Assembly (NCBI RefSeq): GCF_002115755.1
Contig: NZ_JFKA01000004.1
Location: forward strand, 186,001-250,000
Direction: 5' to 3'
Source of the DNA: Thalassospira mesophila
Lineage (GTDB): Bacteria; Pseudomonadota; Alphaproteobacteria; Rhodospirillales; Thalassospiraceae
Length of the DNA: 64,000 nucleotides
Every line of letters starts with the position of its first letter. The first letter of the stretch is position 1. The position numbers and the translations under genes were made by a program. Positions 27,686 through 36,401 of this stretch are shown one piece after another. The notes beneath the pieces were generated by a model that made no database searches, was not told the origin of the DNA, and saw nothing but the letters and a program-made list of their open reading frames with translations.

Positions 27686-29224
27686 TCACAGCATCATGCC
27701 GCGGATGGTAAAGAATAAAAGCGCGCCCAAAAACGCCCCGGCAGGCACGGTTACAATCCATGCCGTTGCAATGGTCAGGGCATATCGACGGCGCACCAAC
27801 AGGCGTTTTTGCAGCTTGCGTTCGGCCCGTTCGGCCAGGGTCGGGTCCATCTGGCGCAGGGCTTCGATATCCTGCTTTTGCGCGTTCAGCGCGCTGTTTT
27901 CGCCAATCAGCATCGGCGCATCATGCAGGCGGCGACGATGGCTTAAGGTTTCACGCAGGAACCCCACACCAAACACCGCGCCGACCGCAATATGGGTAGA
28001 ACTGACCGGCAGGCCAAAGGCCGACGCCACAATCACGGTTAATGCTGCCGACAGCGCCACGGTATAGGCCCGGATCGGGTCCAGCTTGGTAATTTTGCTG
28101 CCAACGGTTTTAATCAGTTTTGGCCCAAACAGGATCAAACCGGCCGAAATACCCAGTGCGCCAATCACCATCACCCAGATCGGGATTGGCGCGGACGTGA
28201 CGATTTGGCCCTGATCCACGCCCGACACAATCGCGGCCAACGGGCCAATGGCATTGGCCACATCGTTGGAGCCGTGGGCAAAGGACAGCAAAGCCGCCGA
28301 CACAATTAACGGCAGACGAAACAGCGAGGCAATTTCCTTGCGCCGCCCGGTCATATTGGCCGAGGCGCGAAAAACAGCCTTGCGCACCGGCCATAATGTA
28401 AGGACGAAGGCGGCAATACCAATCAGAATGATGGTAAAGGTATCGGCCTTCCAAACCTTTTTAATGCCCTTCATCATCAGATACATGGTGAAAGCCGACA
28501 CCATGATACTGACCAGAAGCGGCACCCATTTTCGTGCTGCGGCCACCCGGTCGGGCGCATATAAAATCTTGAATTTGATAAAGGCCAGGAACCCGGCCGC
28601 AATCACCCCGCCCAGCACCGGTGATATCACCCAGCTTGCGGCAATTGCCCCCATATTGGACCAGTTTACCGCATGGGTACCAACAGCGGCCATACCGGCC
28701 CCCATCACCCCGCCAACGATGGAATGGGTGGTTGATACCGGCGCGCCAAGATAGGTCGCAAGGTTTAACCACAGGGCCGCAGCCAGCAGGGCCGCCATCA
28801 TCACCCAGATAAAGGTTTGGGCATCGGGCATTTGCCCGGGGTCGATGATACCGTTTTTAATGGTACTGACCACCTCGCCCCCGGCCAGAATGGCCCCGGC
28901 CGCCTCAAACACAGCGGCGACCAGCAACGCACCCAGCATTGTTAACGCGCGCGAACCCACGGCGGGACCAACATTGTTGGCAACGTCGTTGGCACCAATG
29001 TTAAGCGCCATATAGCCGCCAATGACCGCCGCTGCGATCAAAAAGCCACTTCGCGGCAGCCCGCCCATGTGAAAAGCAACAAATGCGCTGCATGCCAGCA
29101 GGAAAACAAGCGACAGGCCCAGCTTTGCGCTGAGCGAGGCCGTCTCGCCAATACCGGCATCCATCCTGCGTTGCCATTTCAGGTCTTTATCGAGCGCCGT
29201 CTTTTTCGCGACCATACCAACCAT
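27686..29224 (-). CDS. Inorganic phosphate transporter, Pit family
   Basis: A roughly 512-residue inner-membrane protein with about ten hydrophobic segments and the two inverted Pit signatures: MALNIGANDVANNVGPAVGS in the first half and SFAHGSNDVANAIGPLAAIV in the second. It couples phosphate or metal-phosphate uptake to the proton gradient. A cytoplasmic loop near the C-terminus (RRRLHDAPMLIGE to QKRLLVRRRYAL) is typical of longer Pit proteins. Start choice is uncertain: ATGs at 29224 and 29215 share an AAAGG upstream, and a TTG lies further out. No PhoU-like partner is adjacent. Confidence 0.9.
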   Translation of the reverse strand: MVGMVAKKTALDKDLKWQRRMDAGIGETASLSAKLGLSLVFLLACSAFVAFHMGGLPRSGFLIAAAVIGGYMALNIGANDVANNVGPAVGSRALTMLGALLVAAVFEAAGAILAGGEVVSTIKNGIIDPGQMPDAQTFIWVMMAALLAAALWLNLATYLGAPVSTTHSIVGGVMGAGMAAVGTHAVNWSNMGAIAASWVISPVLGGVIAAGFLAFIKFKILYAPDRVAAARKWVPLLVSIMVSAFTMYLMMKGIKKVWKADTFTIILIGIAAFVLTLWPVRKAVFRASANMTGRRKEIASLFRLPLIVSAALLSFAHGSNDVANAIGPLAAIVSGVDQGQIVTSAPIPIWVMVIGALGISAGLILFGPKLIKTVGSKITKLDPIRAYTVALSAALTVIVASAFGLPVSSTHIAVGAVFGVGFLRETLSHRRRLHDAPMLIGENSALNAQKQDIEALRQMDPTLAERAERKLQKRLLVRRRYALTIATAWIVTVPAGAFLGALLFFTIRGMML

Positions 29225-29333
29225 AACCTTTGCGGGGGAATCGACGAGCGGATCATGTCGAAGCAATCACCATTTGTTAAGGTTTTTTTGCAGTTTTATG
29301 AACATGGCCGTAATGCGCCCCTGCCCGAAACAC

Positions 29334-29363
29334 AAAAACGGCCCCGAAACCGGAGCCGTTTTT
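29334..29363 (-). terminator. Terminator after the AsmA-family gene
   Basis: AAAAACGGC and GCCGTTTTT flank an inner CCG/CGG pairing, giving a strong stem with A/T runs on both sides. It lies 30 bp past the AsmA stop on the minus strand and could also work on the other strand. Confidence 0.8.
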
Positions 29364-29392
29364 GCATTTACAATCATCTTCAGGCGTTAAAG

Positions 29393-32300
29393 TTACCGGC
29401 CAAACTGGTTCAACAACCCCTTGAGAACCCCCTTGGCGGCATCCTTGGCCTTGTCGCCACTGGACTGGCTTTCGCTGCTGCTGTCGGAGTTTTTACCACC
29501 CAACGCCTTGCCCAGCAGGTTTTCCAGCGTTTTCACCGCAACCTTGTCCATGCGCCCGCTAATCGCGGGATCATCGATTTTGCCTTTGGCATAAACACTG
29601 AATGGCGGCAGATCTTCGATTTTTTCGGAAAAATCAAAATCGGCCTCGGTATCCATAATCCATTTGGGCAAATCAATCGTCGCATCGGCATCGGCGGTGC
29701 CCACACGCGACGTTGCATCAACCCGCGTGGTTTTGACAATCCCGTTGGTAATTTTCAAATCCGCATCCAGGGTGCGCAAAAGGTCGTTATTGCCAACACC
29801 TTCGACCACCATCGCGGCGGGTCCCTGACGCAGCAATGCCTGCAAATCCAGCTTGGGATCAGCCGACCGTTTATCGGCATTGCTAAAGCGAATGTCTTTA
29901 AGCGCGAAATTCGCCGTGCCGTTCAAAGCCTTGACCAGCGCCCGTGACGATTTCCCGGTTGCCGTTACCGTAAATTTGGTCCCTGCCCGGCCGGTCACAT
30001 CATCATTGGCAACGCGGATCGGGAAGACTTTGGCCACATCGGCATTATCAAGGGTGCCGGTCAAATCAAGCTTCGGGGTGTCCTTGCGGGCATCAAACGT
30101 GCCGGAAATCGCCAGCGGACCATCGCCCAGTTTGCCGGTCAGTTTATCAATCGTCACCAGCCCCTGATCCATCTTTACCGACAGGTCCGGGTTGATCAGC
30201 GAGAAATGATCGTAATCAAGCTGGTCCAGCGTAATGGCAATGGTGCCGTCAATCAAACGCAGGGCTGAAACATCAATCACGTTGTCATCCCACGGCGTGC
30301 CATCGCGGGCATCAACACGGGTGAGCAAGGCATTATCAAAGGCTGGCAAAGCCGCCCGGCGCATCCCGGTGCGCGGCACATCAAGCGATGCCTGTTTGGA
30401 TGCCGGTATAAACGGATCAACCTTTAGCTTGCCGCCTTTCAGGCTGACATCAAGTTTGGTGCGCGCACCTGCGGCATCCATTTTAACCGTGCCGCTGGTT
30501 TGAAACGACCCGACGGCCAGCTTGGCAATATTAATGGCAACGTTTTTGGCATTACCATCCACCGTGCCCTGCAATGCCAAACGGCCAAGGTCGCCCGATG
30601 GCGTGTAGGTTGGCGCCACCAGCGGCAAGGCGCGGTTCAGGCTGCCGGCCTGTGCGCTGATATCGCCTTTAAGGCCCGGCGCATCGCCCAGCAGGTCTTG
30701 CAACTGGCCTTTCAGGGCCACCTGCAGGGTTGAATTTGACAGGCTGGCATCAATATCAGGGCCGGTAATGGCACCGTTCAGCGCCACATCAACCTTCATC
30801 GATTTATAATTCGCCGCCGGGGCCGGTAAGGTAATCCCGGTCAGCTTTACCAGCGGCCGCAAATCTTTTGCCGTTACACCCAGTTTCAGGTTTTTAAATT
30901 CCGGCACATCCTTTTCGCCCAGAAATGCCCCGCTACCCTGAAGCGACATGCCTGCCGCATCGGCGACAGCAAGGTTTTTAAGGGTGATGTTGCCACCGCG
31001 CAGGCTGCCTTCAACCGAAATGCCGCGAATGGCAACGCCCGATGAAATAACTTCATCCACGCCAATACGGTAATTCGCGGCCAGGCCATTTAACGGTGCA
31101 AATGCATCGTGAATGGTTTTAACCAGATCCTGCCTGGCTGTTTTGTCGGTGCTGGCAACGTCCGCGCCAGAAGCACCCGCGGCGGTGCCTCCGTTTGCAC
31201 CGTCCGCGGCGGCCGGTTTTGCCGCCGATGACGCTGCCGAGCTTGCCCCGATATATTGATCAAGATTGATTTTATCGAGCTTCAAACCAATACCAAGGGC
31301 TGGCAAACCTTCGCTATCGAGATTGGCAACAATCGCCCCGCGAACGGCGGTGTCGTCCAGGCGCATATCGACGTTATTAATGCTGATCTGGTCCGGTGTG
31401 CCTTTTAACCCGCCGGTCAGCGAGAAGCGGCGCAAGCGATCGGCGCGCACACCTTCCACATCCACACCCAGCCAGCGCATAACAGCCCGGATATTTTCCG
31501 ACGCAATTTCATAACGCAAATCGGCACTGACCTGCGGTTTCGCCCCGGAAATAGAGCCAAAGACCTGCAAATCGGTACCGCCGGGCAAGCCCGCCGAAAC
31601 TTCGTTAAGCGTGATTTTACTATTCGCGATACCGGCATTGATCCGGGCATTGTGGATTGGGGTCTGATTATAAATCAGGCTTTCCACTTCCAGATCAATC
31701 GATCCGGTCAGATCAGCGGGAATAAGCGGTGCCGTGCTGGCACTTGCGACATCATTTTTGCGCCCCTGCGAGGGAATGGATTGCCCGTTGGGTTTAACCG
31801 CATCGGGCACATTGGCAGCAGTATCAGCCGCCGGTTTTTCACCCGCAGCACCCGTTGCCGCATCCTTGTGCCCGCCCGATGCACTGGCCAGCGCCATAAT
31901 TGCATCAAGGTCAAGCTGGTTAAAACGCAGAGCCAAATCGGCCTTCATTTTGGGTTCGGTCGCAACCGAAAGCGCACCCGAACCCCGGGTTTCACCAAAC
32001 CGCACCGCCAGATCATTGACCGTTACGGCCTTGGCATTGGCGGCCAGTTTGCCCGACAGGTCAAATTCCTTGGCGGCAATATCGGGGATATCGGCATCGT
32101 CACCGGCAATGCGCTGGGCGGCCTTGCGCAAATCGTCGAACTTGCCGTTAATTTCACCGTTAAAATCCGGGGCTGCGCCGGAAAGGTCAATCTGCCCGCC
32201 AACATCAATGCCGCCATCAACTTCATCAATACCCAAACGAACCGAAACCGGGAACGGTTTGCTCTGGCTGATTTCGCCAAGATTAAGTTTGAAGGTCATC

Positions 32301-32977
32301 GGGATGCCGCGATAAAAAACATAGCCTTCCCCGGTGGCCGGGCCATTCAGGCTGTCGGCTTCAACGCTCAGGGTCAGGCCCTCGATCCGCTCTTCGGTGC
32401 CCGGGGCGCGGTAAATAATCGTGGCATTTTCAATCGACAGGCTGTCAACCCGAACCGAACTGGCAAGCGAGCTTTCGCCGTTATCGGCTGCGGGTGCGGG
32501 TGCATCCTGCGGGGTGCCTGACCGCGCAACGGGCTGGTCTTCGGGGTTATTGATTGTGCCGGCTTGCGGGCCGTGGCCTTCGGCATCCTTGGGATCAAAA
32601 ACAAGGTTGTTGCTGCCATCGGCAAAGGTTTCAATCGAAACAACCGGGTCAATCAAACGAACCTCGGTCACCTGGATATTGCCGGTCAGAAGCGGCATCA
32701 GGGCAACGGAAACCTGCACTTCCTTGACCGTGACCATGTTTTCATCGGTCGCACCATCAACATTGCCCAAAACCGCGTCTTCCACCGAAAGCGCGGGAAA
32801 CGGCAGCAATGAAAGCGACAAATCGCCGCGCAATTCAAGATTGCGTCCTGTGGCTTCGTTTACGGCTGTTGTCACCTCGGACTTATAGCTGTTCCAGTCG
32901 ATCAGCGACGGAATAACCAGCAAGGCAACAATGATCACCACCACAAGGGCGCCAATGACAGCGAGTATCTTTTTCAA
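29393..32977 (-). CDS. AsmA family protein
   Basis: A 1194-residue envelope protein. An N-terminal membrane anchor (VIGALVVVIIVALLVIPSLI) is followed by DWNSYKSEVTTAVNEATGRNL, the AsmA start. Long beta-rich repeats with LRGDLSLSLLPFPALSVEDA and SLRGGNITLKNLAV follow, then an AsmA_2 C-terminal region (GTANFALKDIRFSNAD and LDLQALLRQGPA). AsmA-like proteins are thought to bridge inner and outer membrane for lipid transfer or outer-membrane homeostasis. Low-complexity Ala-rich stretches at about 365-405 and 585-610 look like linkers. It is a single-gene unit with its own terminator. Confidence 0.93.
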   Translation of the reverse strand: MKKILAVIGALVVVIIVALLVIPSLIDWNSYKSEVTTAVNEATGRNLELRGDLSLSLLPFPALSVEDAVLGNVDGATDENMVTVKEVQVSVALMPLLTGNIQVTEVRLIDPVVSIETFADGSNNLVFDPKDAEGHGPQAGTINNPEDQPVARSGTPQDAPAPAADNGESSLASSVRVDSLSIENATIIYRAPGTEERIEGLTLSVEADSLNGPATGEGYVFYRGIPMTFKLNLGEISQSKPFPVSVRLGIDEVDGGIDVGGQIDLSGAAPDFNGEINGKFDDLRKAAQRIAGDDADIPDIAAKEFDLSGKLAANAKAVTVNDLAVRFGETRGSGALSVATEPKMKADLALRFNQLDLDAIMALASASGGHKDAATGAAGEKPAADTAANVPDAVKPNGQSIPSQGRKNDVASASTAPLIPADLTGSIDLEVESLIYNQTPIHNARINAGIANSKITLNEVSAGLPGGTDLQVFGSISGAKPQVSADLRYEIASENIRAVMRWLGVDVEGVRADRLRRFSLTGGLKGTPDQISINNVDMRLDDTAVRGAIVANLDSEGLPALGIGLKLDKINLDQYIGASSAASSAAKPAAADGANGGTAAGASGADVASTDKTARQDLVKTIHDAFAPLNGLAANYRIGVDEVISSGVAIRGISVEGSLRGGNITLKNLAVADAAGMSLQGSGAFLGEKDVPEFKNLKLGVTAKDLRPLVKLTGITLPAPAANYKSMKVDVALNGAITGPDIDASLSNSTLQVALKGQLQDLLGDAPGLKGDISAQAGSLNRALPLVAPTYTPSGDLGRLALQGTVDGNAKNVAINIAKLAVGSFQTSGTVKMDAAGARTKLDVSLKGGKLKVDPFIPASKQASLDVPRTGMRRAALPAFDNALLTRVDARDGTPWDDNVIDVSALRLIDGTIAITLDQLDYDHFSLINPDLSVKMDQGLVTIDKLTGKLGDGPLAISGTFDARKDTPKLDLTGTLDNADVAKVFPIRVANDDVTGRAGTKFTVTATGKSSRALVKALNGTANFALKDIRFSNADKRSADPKLDLQALLRQGPAAMVVEGVGNNDLLRTLDADLKITNGIVKTTRVDATSRVGTADADATIDLPKWIMDTEADFDFSEKIEDLPPFSVYAKGKIDDPAISGRMDKVAVKTLENLLGKALGGKNSDSSSESQSSGDKAKDAAKGVLKGLLNQFGR

Positions 32978-33108
32978 AGCTTCAGCTCCGCTTTCTTTTT
33001 GCGCGCGATCTGCCGGGTAGCTCCCAACAGAAATTTCCCCATAGAACCATTATCATACAGGCCCTGATTTGCATTGCAGCAGAAAATGGCAATCTTTTGG
33101 TTGTTAAA

Positions 33109-33174
33109 TTTTCCAGCCTGCCCCGGTGATGCCAGCGCAGCTCTATCACCGGTTTATAACGCCATGCTGGAAAA
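33109..33174. repeat. Nested inverted repeats upstream of the AsmA gene
   Basis: Outer arms TTTTCCAGC (33109-33117) and GCTGGAAAA (33166-33174) enclose inner arms CCGGTGAT (33123-33130) and ATCACCGG (33145-33152), all perfect. The 66-nt structure starts 132 bp before the AsmA start and could be a cruciform or a structured 5' leader. The rest of the 331-bp gap (32978-33308) holds no gene that I can support, only probable promoters. Confidence 0.5.
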
Positions 33175-33308
33175 ACCATCAATAGGTGCTAATATAAGCA
33201 CAGAATAAAAACAAAACACCCCCGGATCATCGCCCGTGATGATTTGGCAGGACAGTCAGGGTTGTATCTGCTGTTGCGATGACCGCTTCGGCGCAGGGAG
33301 GATTTATA

Positions 33309-34196
33309 ATGACTGATACAACAGCTCCACACACAGCAACCCCGCATGCACCGACCCCCGCGACCCCGCATGCCACCCCCGATGCATCCAAAACAGCCCA
33401 CAACACCCAGCGCGGCATTACCATTCGGGATGTTACCAGTGACCAGTCTGGCAAATGGCTTGAAGCAGGCTGGCGCGATTTCAAACGCACCCCGGCCATT
33501 GGCCTTGCCTATGGCGCGTTTTGTGTTGTCGCCGGTTATGTGATTTTGCTCAGCCTGTTTCAGGCGGGTCAGCCTTATCTGACCTTGCCGCTAGGTGCCG
33601 GCTTTATGCTGATTGCGCCGCTTTTGGCGGTTGGCCTTTATGAAACCAGCCGCCGCCTTGAAATGGGCGAAAATGTTACCCTGTGGCACAGTTTGAACGG
33701 ATTTCGCCGCAATCCCGGCCAGTTAGGGGCCATCGGCGTTATTTTAATGCTGTTTTTTTTGTTGTGGTCACGGGTGGCAATGTTGCTGTTCGCGCTGTTT
33801 TACAATGGCGATGTCCCGCCGCTTGACACCCTGATCTGGCAAACCTTTTTCAGCCGCGATGCGATGGGGTTTCTAATTACGGGTTCCATCATAGGCGGCG
33901 GTTTTGCCATTATGGCCTTTGCCATCTCGCTGGTTTCGATCCCGCTTCTGGTTGACCGCGACATTGATGTCATCACCGCCCTTACCCTTAGCGTAACCGC
34001 CTTTCGCCGTAACTGGCGCGTCCTTATCGGCTGGGCCGCTGCCCTTGCGGTTCTGGCCGCCTGTGGCATGGTGGTGTTTTTACTTGGCCTGGCCGTTGTT
34101 ATGCCTCTTTTGGGCCACGCCAGCTGGCACGCCTATCGCGGTTTGATCGACACCACAAACGCCGACGCCCCGCGCCTGCGCCGCGTGGTGCCATAA
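33309..34196 (+). CDS. DUF2189 family membrane protein
   Basis: A 295-residue inner-membrane protein. A low-complexity His/Thr/Pro-rich N-terminus (about residues 1-35) is followed by ITIRDVTSDQSGKWLEAGW, the DUF2189 start, and about five to six hydrophobic segments, ending LGHASWHAYRGLIDT. GGGAGG precedes the ATG at 33309, favouring it over an ATG ten codons upstream. The family is common in Proteobacteria; its function is unknown, though neighbours in other genomes often include cytochrome oxidase genes. Confidence 0.82.
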   Translation: MTDTTAPHTATPHAPTPATPHATPDASKTAHNTQRGITIRDVTSDQSGKWLEAGWRDFKRTPAIGLAYGAFCVVAGYVILLSLFQAGQPYLTLPLGAGFMLIAPLLAVGLYETSRRLEMGENVTLWHSLNGFRRNPGQLGAIGVILMLFFLLWSRVAMLLFALFYNGDVPPLDTLIWQTFFSRDAMGFLITGSIIGGGFAIMAFAISLVSIPLLVDRDIDVITALTLSVTAFRRNWRVLIGWAAALAVLAACGMVVFLLGLAVVMPLLGHASWHAYRGLIDTTNADAPRLRRVVP

Positions 34197-34220
34197 CCCG
34201 TTAATGGCGTCGTTCCGCGC

Positions 34221-34259
34221 ACAAGTAAGGCCGCCTCTCAAACAGGCAGCCTTACTTGT
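34221..34259 (+). terminator. Terminator after the DUF2189 gene
   Basis: ACAAGTAAGGCCGCCT and AGGCAGCCTTACTTGT form a 16-bp stem with one mismatch and a 7-nt loop, followed by TTGTT. It lies 25 bp past the stop. Confidence 0.8.
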
Positions 34260-34317
34260 TTGTTAAAACCTGCCTGTCTGTTCCAATGTTAATTGGTCAT
34301 GTGCCCGGTTAACGATT

Positions 34318-34335
34318 TGTACAACATGACGTACA
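34318..34335. promoter_or_regulatory. YefM-type operator
   Basis: Two hexamers, TGTACA (34318-34323) and CGTACA (34330-34335), are spaced 12 bp centre to centre. This matches the known spacing of TGTACA repeats bound by the YefM-YoeB complex. It is 31 bp before the yefM start, consistent with autoregulation. Confidence 0.7.
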
Positions 34336-34365
34336 TTATCCTTCAATCAGACAAGGACGAAAATC

Positions 34366-34620
34366 ATGCACGTTTTAACATACAGTCGGGCGCGACAGAA
34401 TTTCGCCGATCTAATGAAAACAGCCAATACCGATCACACACCGATTCACATCACCCAAAAATCTGGCGATGATGTTGTGATTATCAGCAAGGCCGATTTC
34501 GATTCCATGCTGGAAACCATGCATTTGCTTTCCAGCCCCCAAAATGCACAGCGCCTTAACACCGCAATTGCCGAACTCGAAGCGGACAAAGGCATTGAGC
34601 GCCCCCTGATTGAAGAATGA
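34366..34620 (+). CDS. yefM: Antitoxin of the YefM (Phd/YefM) family
   Basis: An 84-residue antitoxin. It starts MHVLTYSRARQNFADLMKTA, the YefM DNA-binding part, with HITQKSGDDVVIISKADFDSM following and a C-terminal toxin-binding tail. It should block YoeB and repress its own operon through the operator just upstream. It overlaps yoeB by 4 bp (ATGA), the standard arrangement. Confidence 0.95.
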   Translation: MHVLTYSRARQNFADLMKTANTDHTPIHITQKSGDDVVIISKADFDSMLETMHLLSSPQNAQRLNTAIAELEADKGIERPLIEE

Positions 34621-34868
34621 AACTGATCTGGAGCGAAAATGCCTGGGACGATTATCTGTACTGGCAGAGCAATGACAAAAAAATGGTCACGCGGATCAAC
34701 GATCGGATCTGGGAAATCAAGCGCACGCCGTATACAGGCACCGGGAAACCAGAGCCCTTGCGACACAACTGGACCGAATACTGGTCTCGCCGGATCAGCC
34801 TGACCGACAGGCTGGTTTATAAACACACAGAGAGCGCCATCTATATTGCCCAGACGCGGTATCATTAA
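34617..34868 (+). CDS. yoeB: YoeB-family mRNA interferase toxin
   Basis: An 83-residue ribosome-dependent endoribonuclease toxin. It starts MKLIWSENAWDDYLYWQ, and the catalytic residues E46 (GKPEPL), R65 (LTDRLVY) and H83 are in place. The protein ends at RYH, so the terminal Tyr84 of the E. coli protein (RYHY), which helps in catalysis, is absent. The gene is otherwise full length and coupled to yefM. Whether the toxin is active cannot be decided from sequence alone. Confidence 0.95.
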   Translation: MKLIWSENAWDDYLYWQSNDKKMVTRINDRIWEIKRTPYTGTGKPEPLRHNWTEYWSRRISLTDRLVYKHTESAIYIAQTRYH

Positions 34869-35303
34869 TAACGCTGCTCTGCCGCATATATATTCGGAGT
34901 TCCGGCAATGCCCCGGGCATCCGTCTTTTAAAACACCAAAACCCAGACAACAGGTTTACCAAAGGATGTCGCATTTCCGCAGGGGACTAAAAGGGGGGCT
35001 AAAAGGGGACTAAAGGCGATCCCGCCGCTGGCCATTTCGGCGAAATTCGCTGTGTTCTGGAAGCCACAAGCAAGGTCACTGCTCCCTATGACCTTATGAT
35101 CGCGGGGCACGCACGCCGCCGCAGGCTACATTGCTCACAAACAACACCAAACAGTTTAACCGGGTCGAAGGTCTGCGGACCGGGTTAAGCCAAACACATC
35201 CATCGAAATTATTAAAGAAGACCACCCGGCGAAGGGTAGCCTTCCGTGCTTTCATCTGGACGGGGCAATTCCCCCGCGGGTTTTATTGCCAGCCAGCCCC
35301 CGG
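34869..35303. other. Intergenic region with a short GGGG(R)CTAAAA repeat
   Basis: About 435 bp with no supportable gene. At 34982-35015 three near-identical 11-12 nt units (GGGGACTAAAA, GGGGGGCTAAAA, GGGGACTAAAG) stand in tandem. A GGTC-TGCG-GACC hairpin lies near 35170. The position between a toxin-antitoxin pair and a MITE-broken gene suggests a scar or degenerated insertion, but no integrase or att core was recognised. Confidence 0.4.
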
Positions 35304-36301
35304 TCAGACCTGCGCCATACCGCCGTCAACACATAACTCTGCGCCAACGATAAAGCTTGCCTCGTCGCTTGCGAGGAATAGCGCGGCACTGGCAACTTCT
35401 TCCGGGCGGCCAAGGCGACCGGCGGGGATCAGGCGGGTCAGGGACTGACGAACATCGTTAGAAACAGCAGCAAACATCGCCGTATCAATTGGCCCGGGGC
35501 TGACGACGTTAACCCGAATGCCCCTGGGGGCCAGTTCATGGGCCCAGGTCCGGGCGAAGGCGCGTATGGCGGCCTTGCTGGCCCCATAGGTGCCATACCC
35601 AACAGTGCCAATCATACCGGCAATCGACCCGATCAGCACAATCGAGCCCCCTTGTGGCATCAGCGGTACGGCGGCTTGTGCCGCGAAAATCGGCGCGCGA
35701 ACATTAGAGCATATTTCCTTTAATAAGACCCATTCTGCCCGCGCATTTTGCTGCTCGGCAAGGAGAAGTCGGCAGGGCGTAACGGGGTTACTGACAAGGA
35801 TTTCGACGTAGCCGAGCAGCAAAATGCGCAGGCCCGGAGGGTTCAATTTTGACGGCGTTTGACGGCGTTACACCGCTTGCCCGATGCGCCGCATCGCGCG
35901 ACGCGCTGTGCCTTGCCAAACGGCACGTCAAAATTAAACAAAATGGGTCTTATTTAAAGGAAACATGCTCTAAGCCCGAAGGTACGATCAAAATGATCTT
36001 CCGTAATCGTCTCAAGTTCAGAACATTCTGACATTCCCGCATTGATCACGAGAATATCAAGCACGCCAAATTGTTTTCCAATATTGGCAACCAATGCTGA
36101 AATTTGGGCAGGATTGGCCGCATCGGCAACCGCCCCTTGCCCCGCCGTGCCAAGTTTGGCGACGGCCGCGTCCAGTTCGTTTTGGCGACGCCCGGTGATA
36201 ATCACCGAGGCACCTTCAACGGCAAAACGCTCGGCAATCTTTAAACCAATGCCGCTGGCACCGCCAACGATCAACGCTGTTTTTCCGGTCAACCTGTCCA
36301 T
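35304..36301 (-). pseudogene. Short-chain dehydrogenase gene interrupted by a MITE
   Basis: The N-terminal half (36301 down to about 35973) encodes TGKTALIVGGASGIGLKIAER with the NAD(P) motif GGASGIG and INAG. The C-terminal half (about 35704 to 35304) has VLIGSIAG, the catalytic YGASK and PGPIDTAMF. Between them, after FDRTFGL and before NVRAPIF, sits MITE copy 2. Removing the element plus one TA gives FGLNVRAP in frame, so the intact product would have been about 240 residues and of normal SDR length. As it stands neither half is complete. The HxlR regulator gene diverges from it and was probably its controller. Confidence 0.92.
35705..35972. mobile_element. MITE copy 2 (264 bp plus TA on both sides), inside the SDR gene
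   Basis: The element (35707-35970) has the same terminal inverted repeats as copy 1 and is flanked by TA. The internal hairpin is perfect over 16 bp here (35744-35759 with 35811-35826). Relative to copy 1 the stem has a C-G to T-A double change that keeps pairing. It carries no gene; an open frame that enters it from the SDR half is an artefact of insertion. Confidence 0.93.
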
Positions 36302-36332
36302 CAGAAATCTCCTTTTGTGATGATGGACGGAA

Positions 36333-36351
36333 AGATATATATTGTATATCT
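36333..36351. promoter_or_regulatory. Probable HxlR operator between SDR and HxlR genes
   Basis: AGATATA and TATATCT form a perfect 7-bp dyad around TATTG in the 100-bp divergent promoter region. A further GTAGATATA half-site lies about 25 bp downstream. HxlR-type proteins bind such AT-rich dyads; assignment is by position. Confidence 0.55.
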
Positions 36352-36401
36352 ACGGTCAATAATGCACTTGATATAGCGTAGATATAGAGGAGTATACCGG
36401 C

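Noticed and set aside
29069..29947. 292-codon plus-strand frame
   Set aside because: It overlaps the start of pit and the end of the AsmA gene in antisense and spans a terminator.
34928..35110. 60-codon frame over the GGGG(R)CTAAAA repeats, considered as an integrase remnant
   Set aside because: No recombinase motif (R...HxxR...Y) can be read in any frame.
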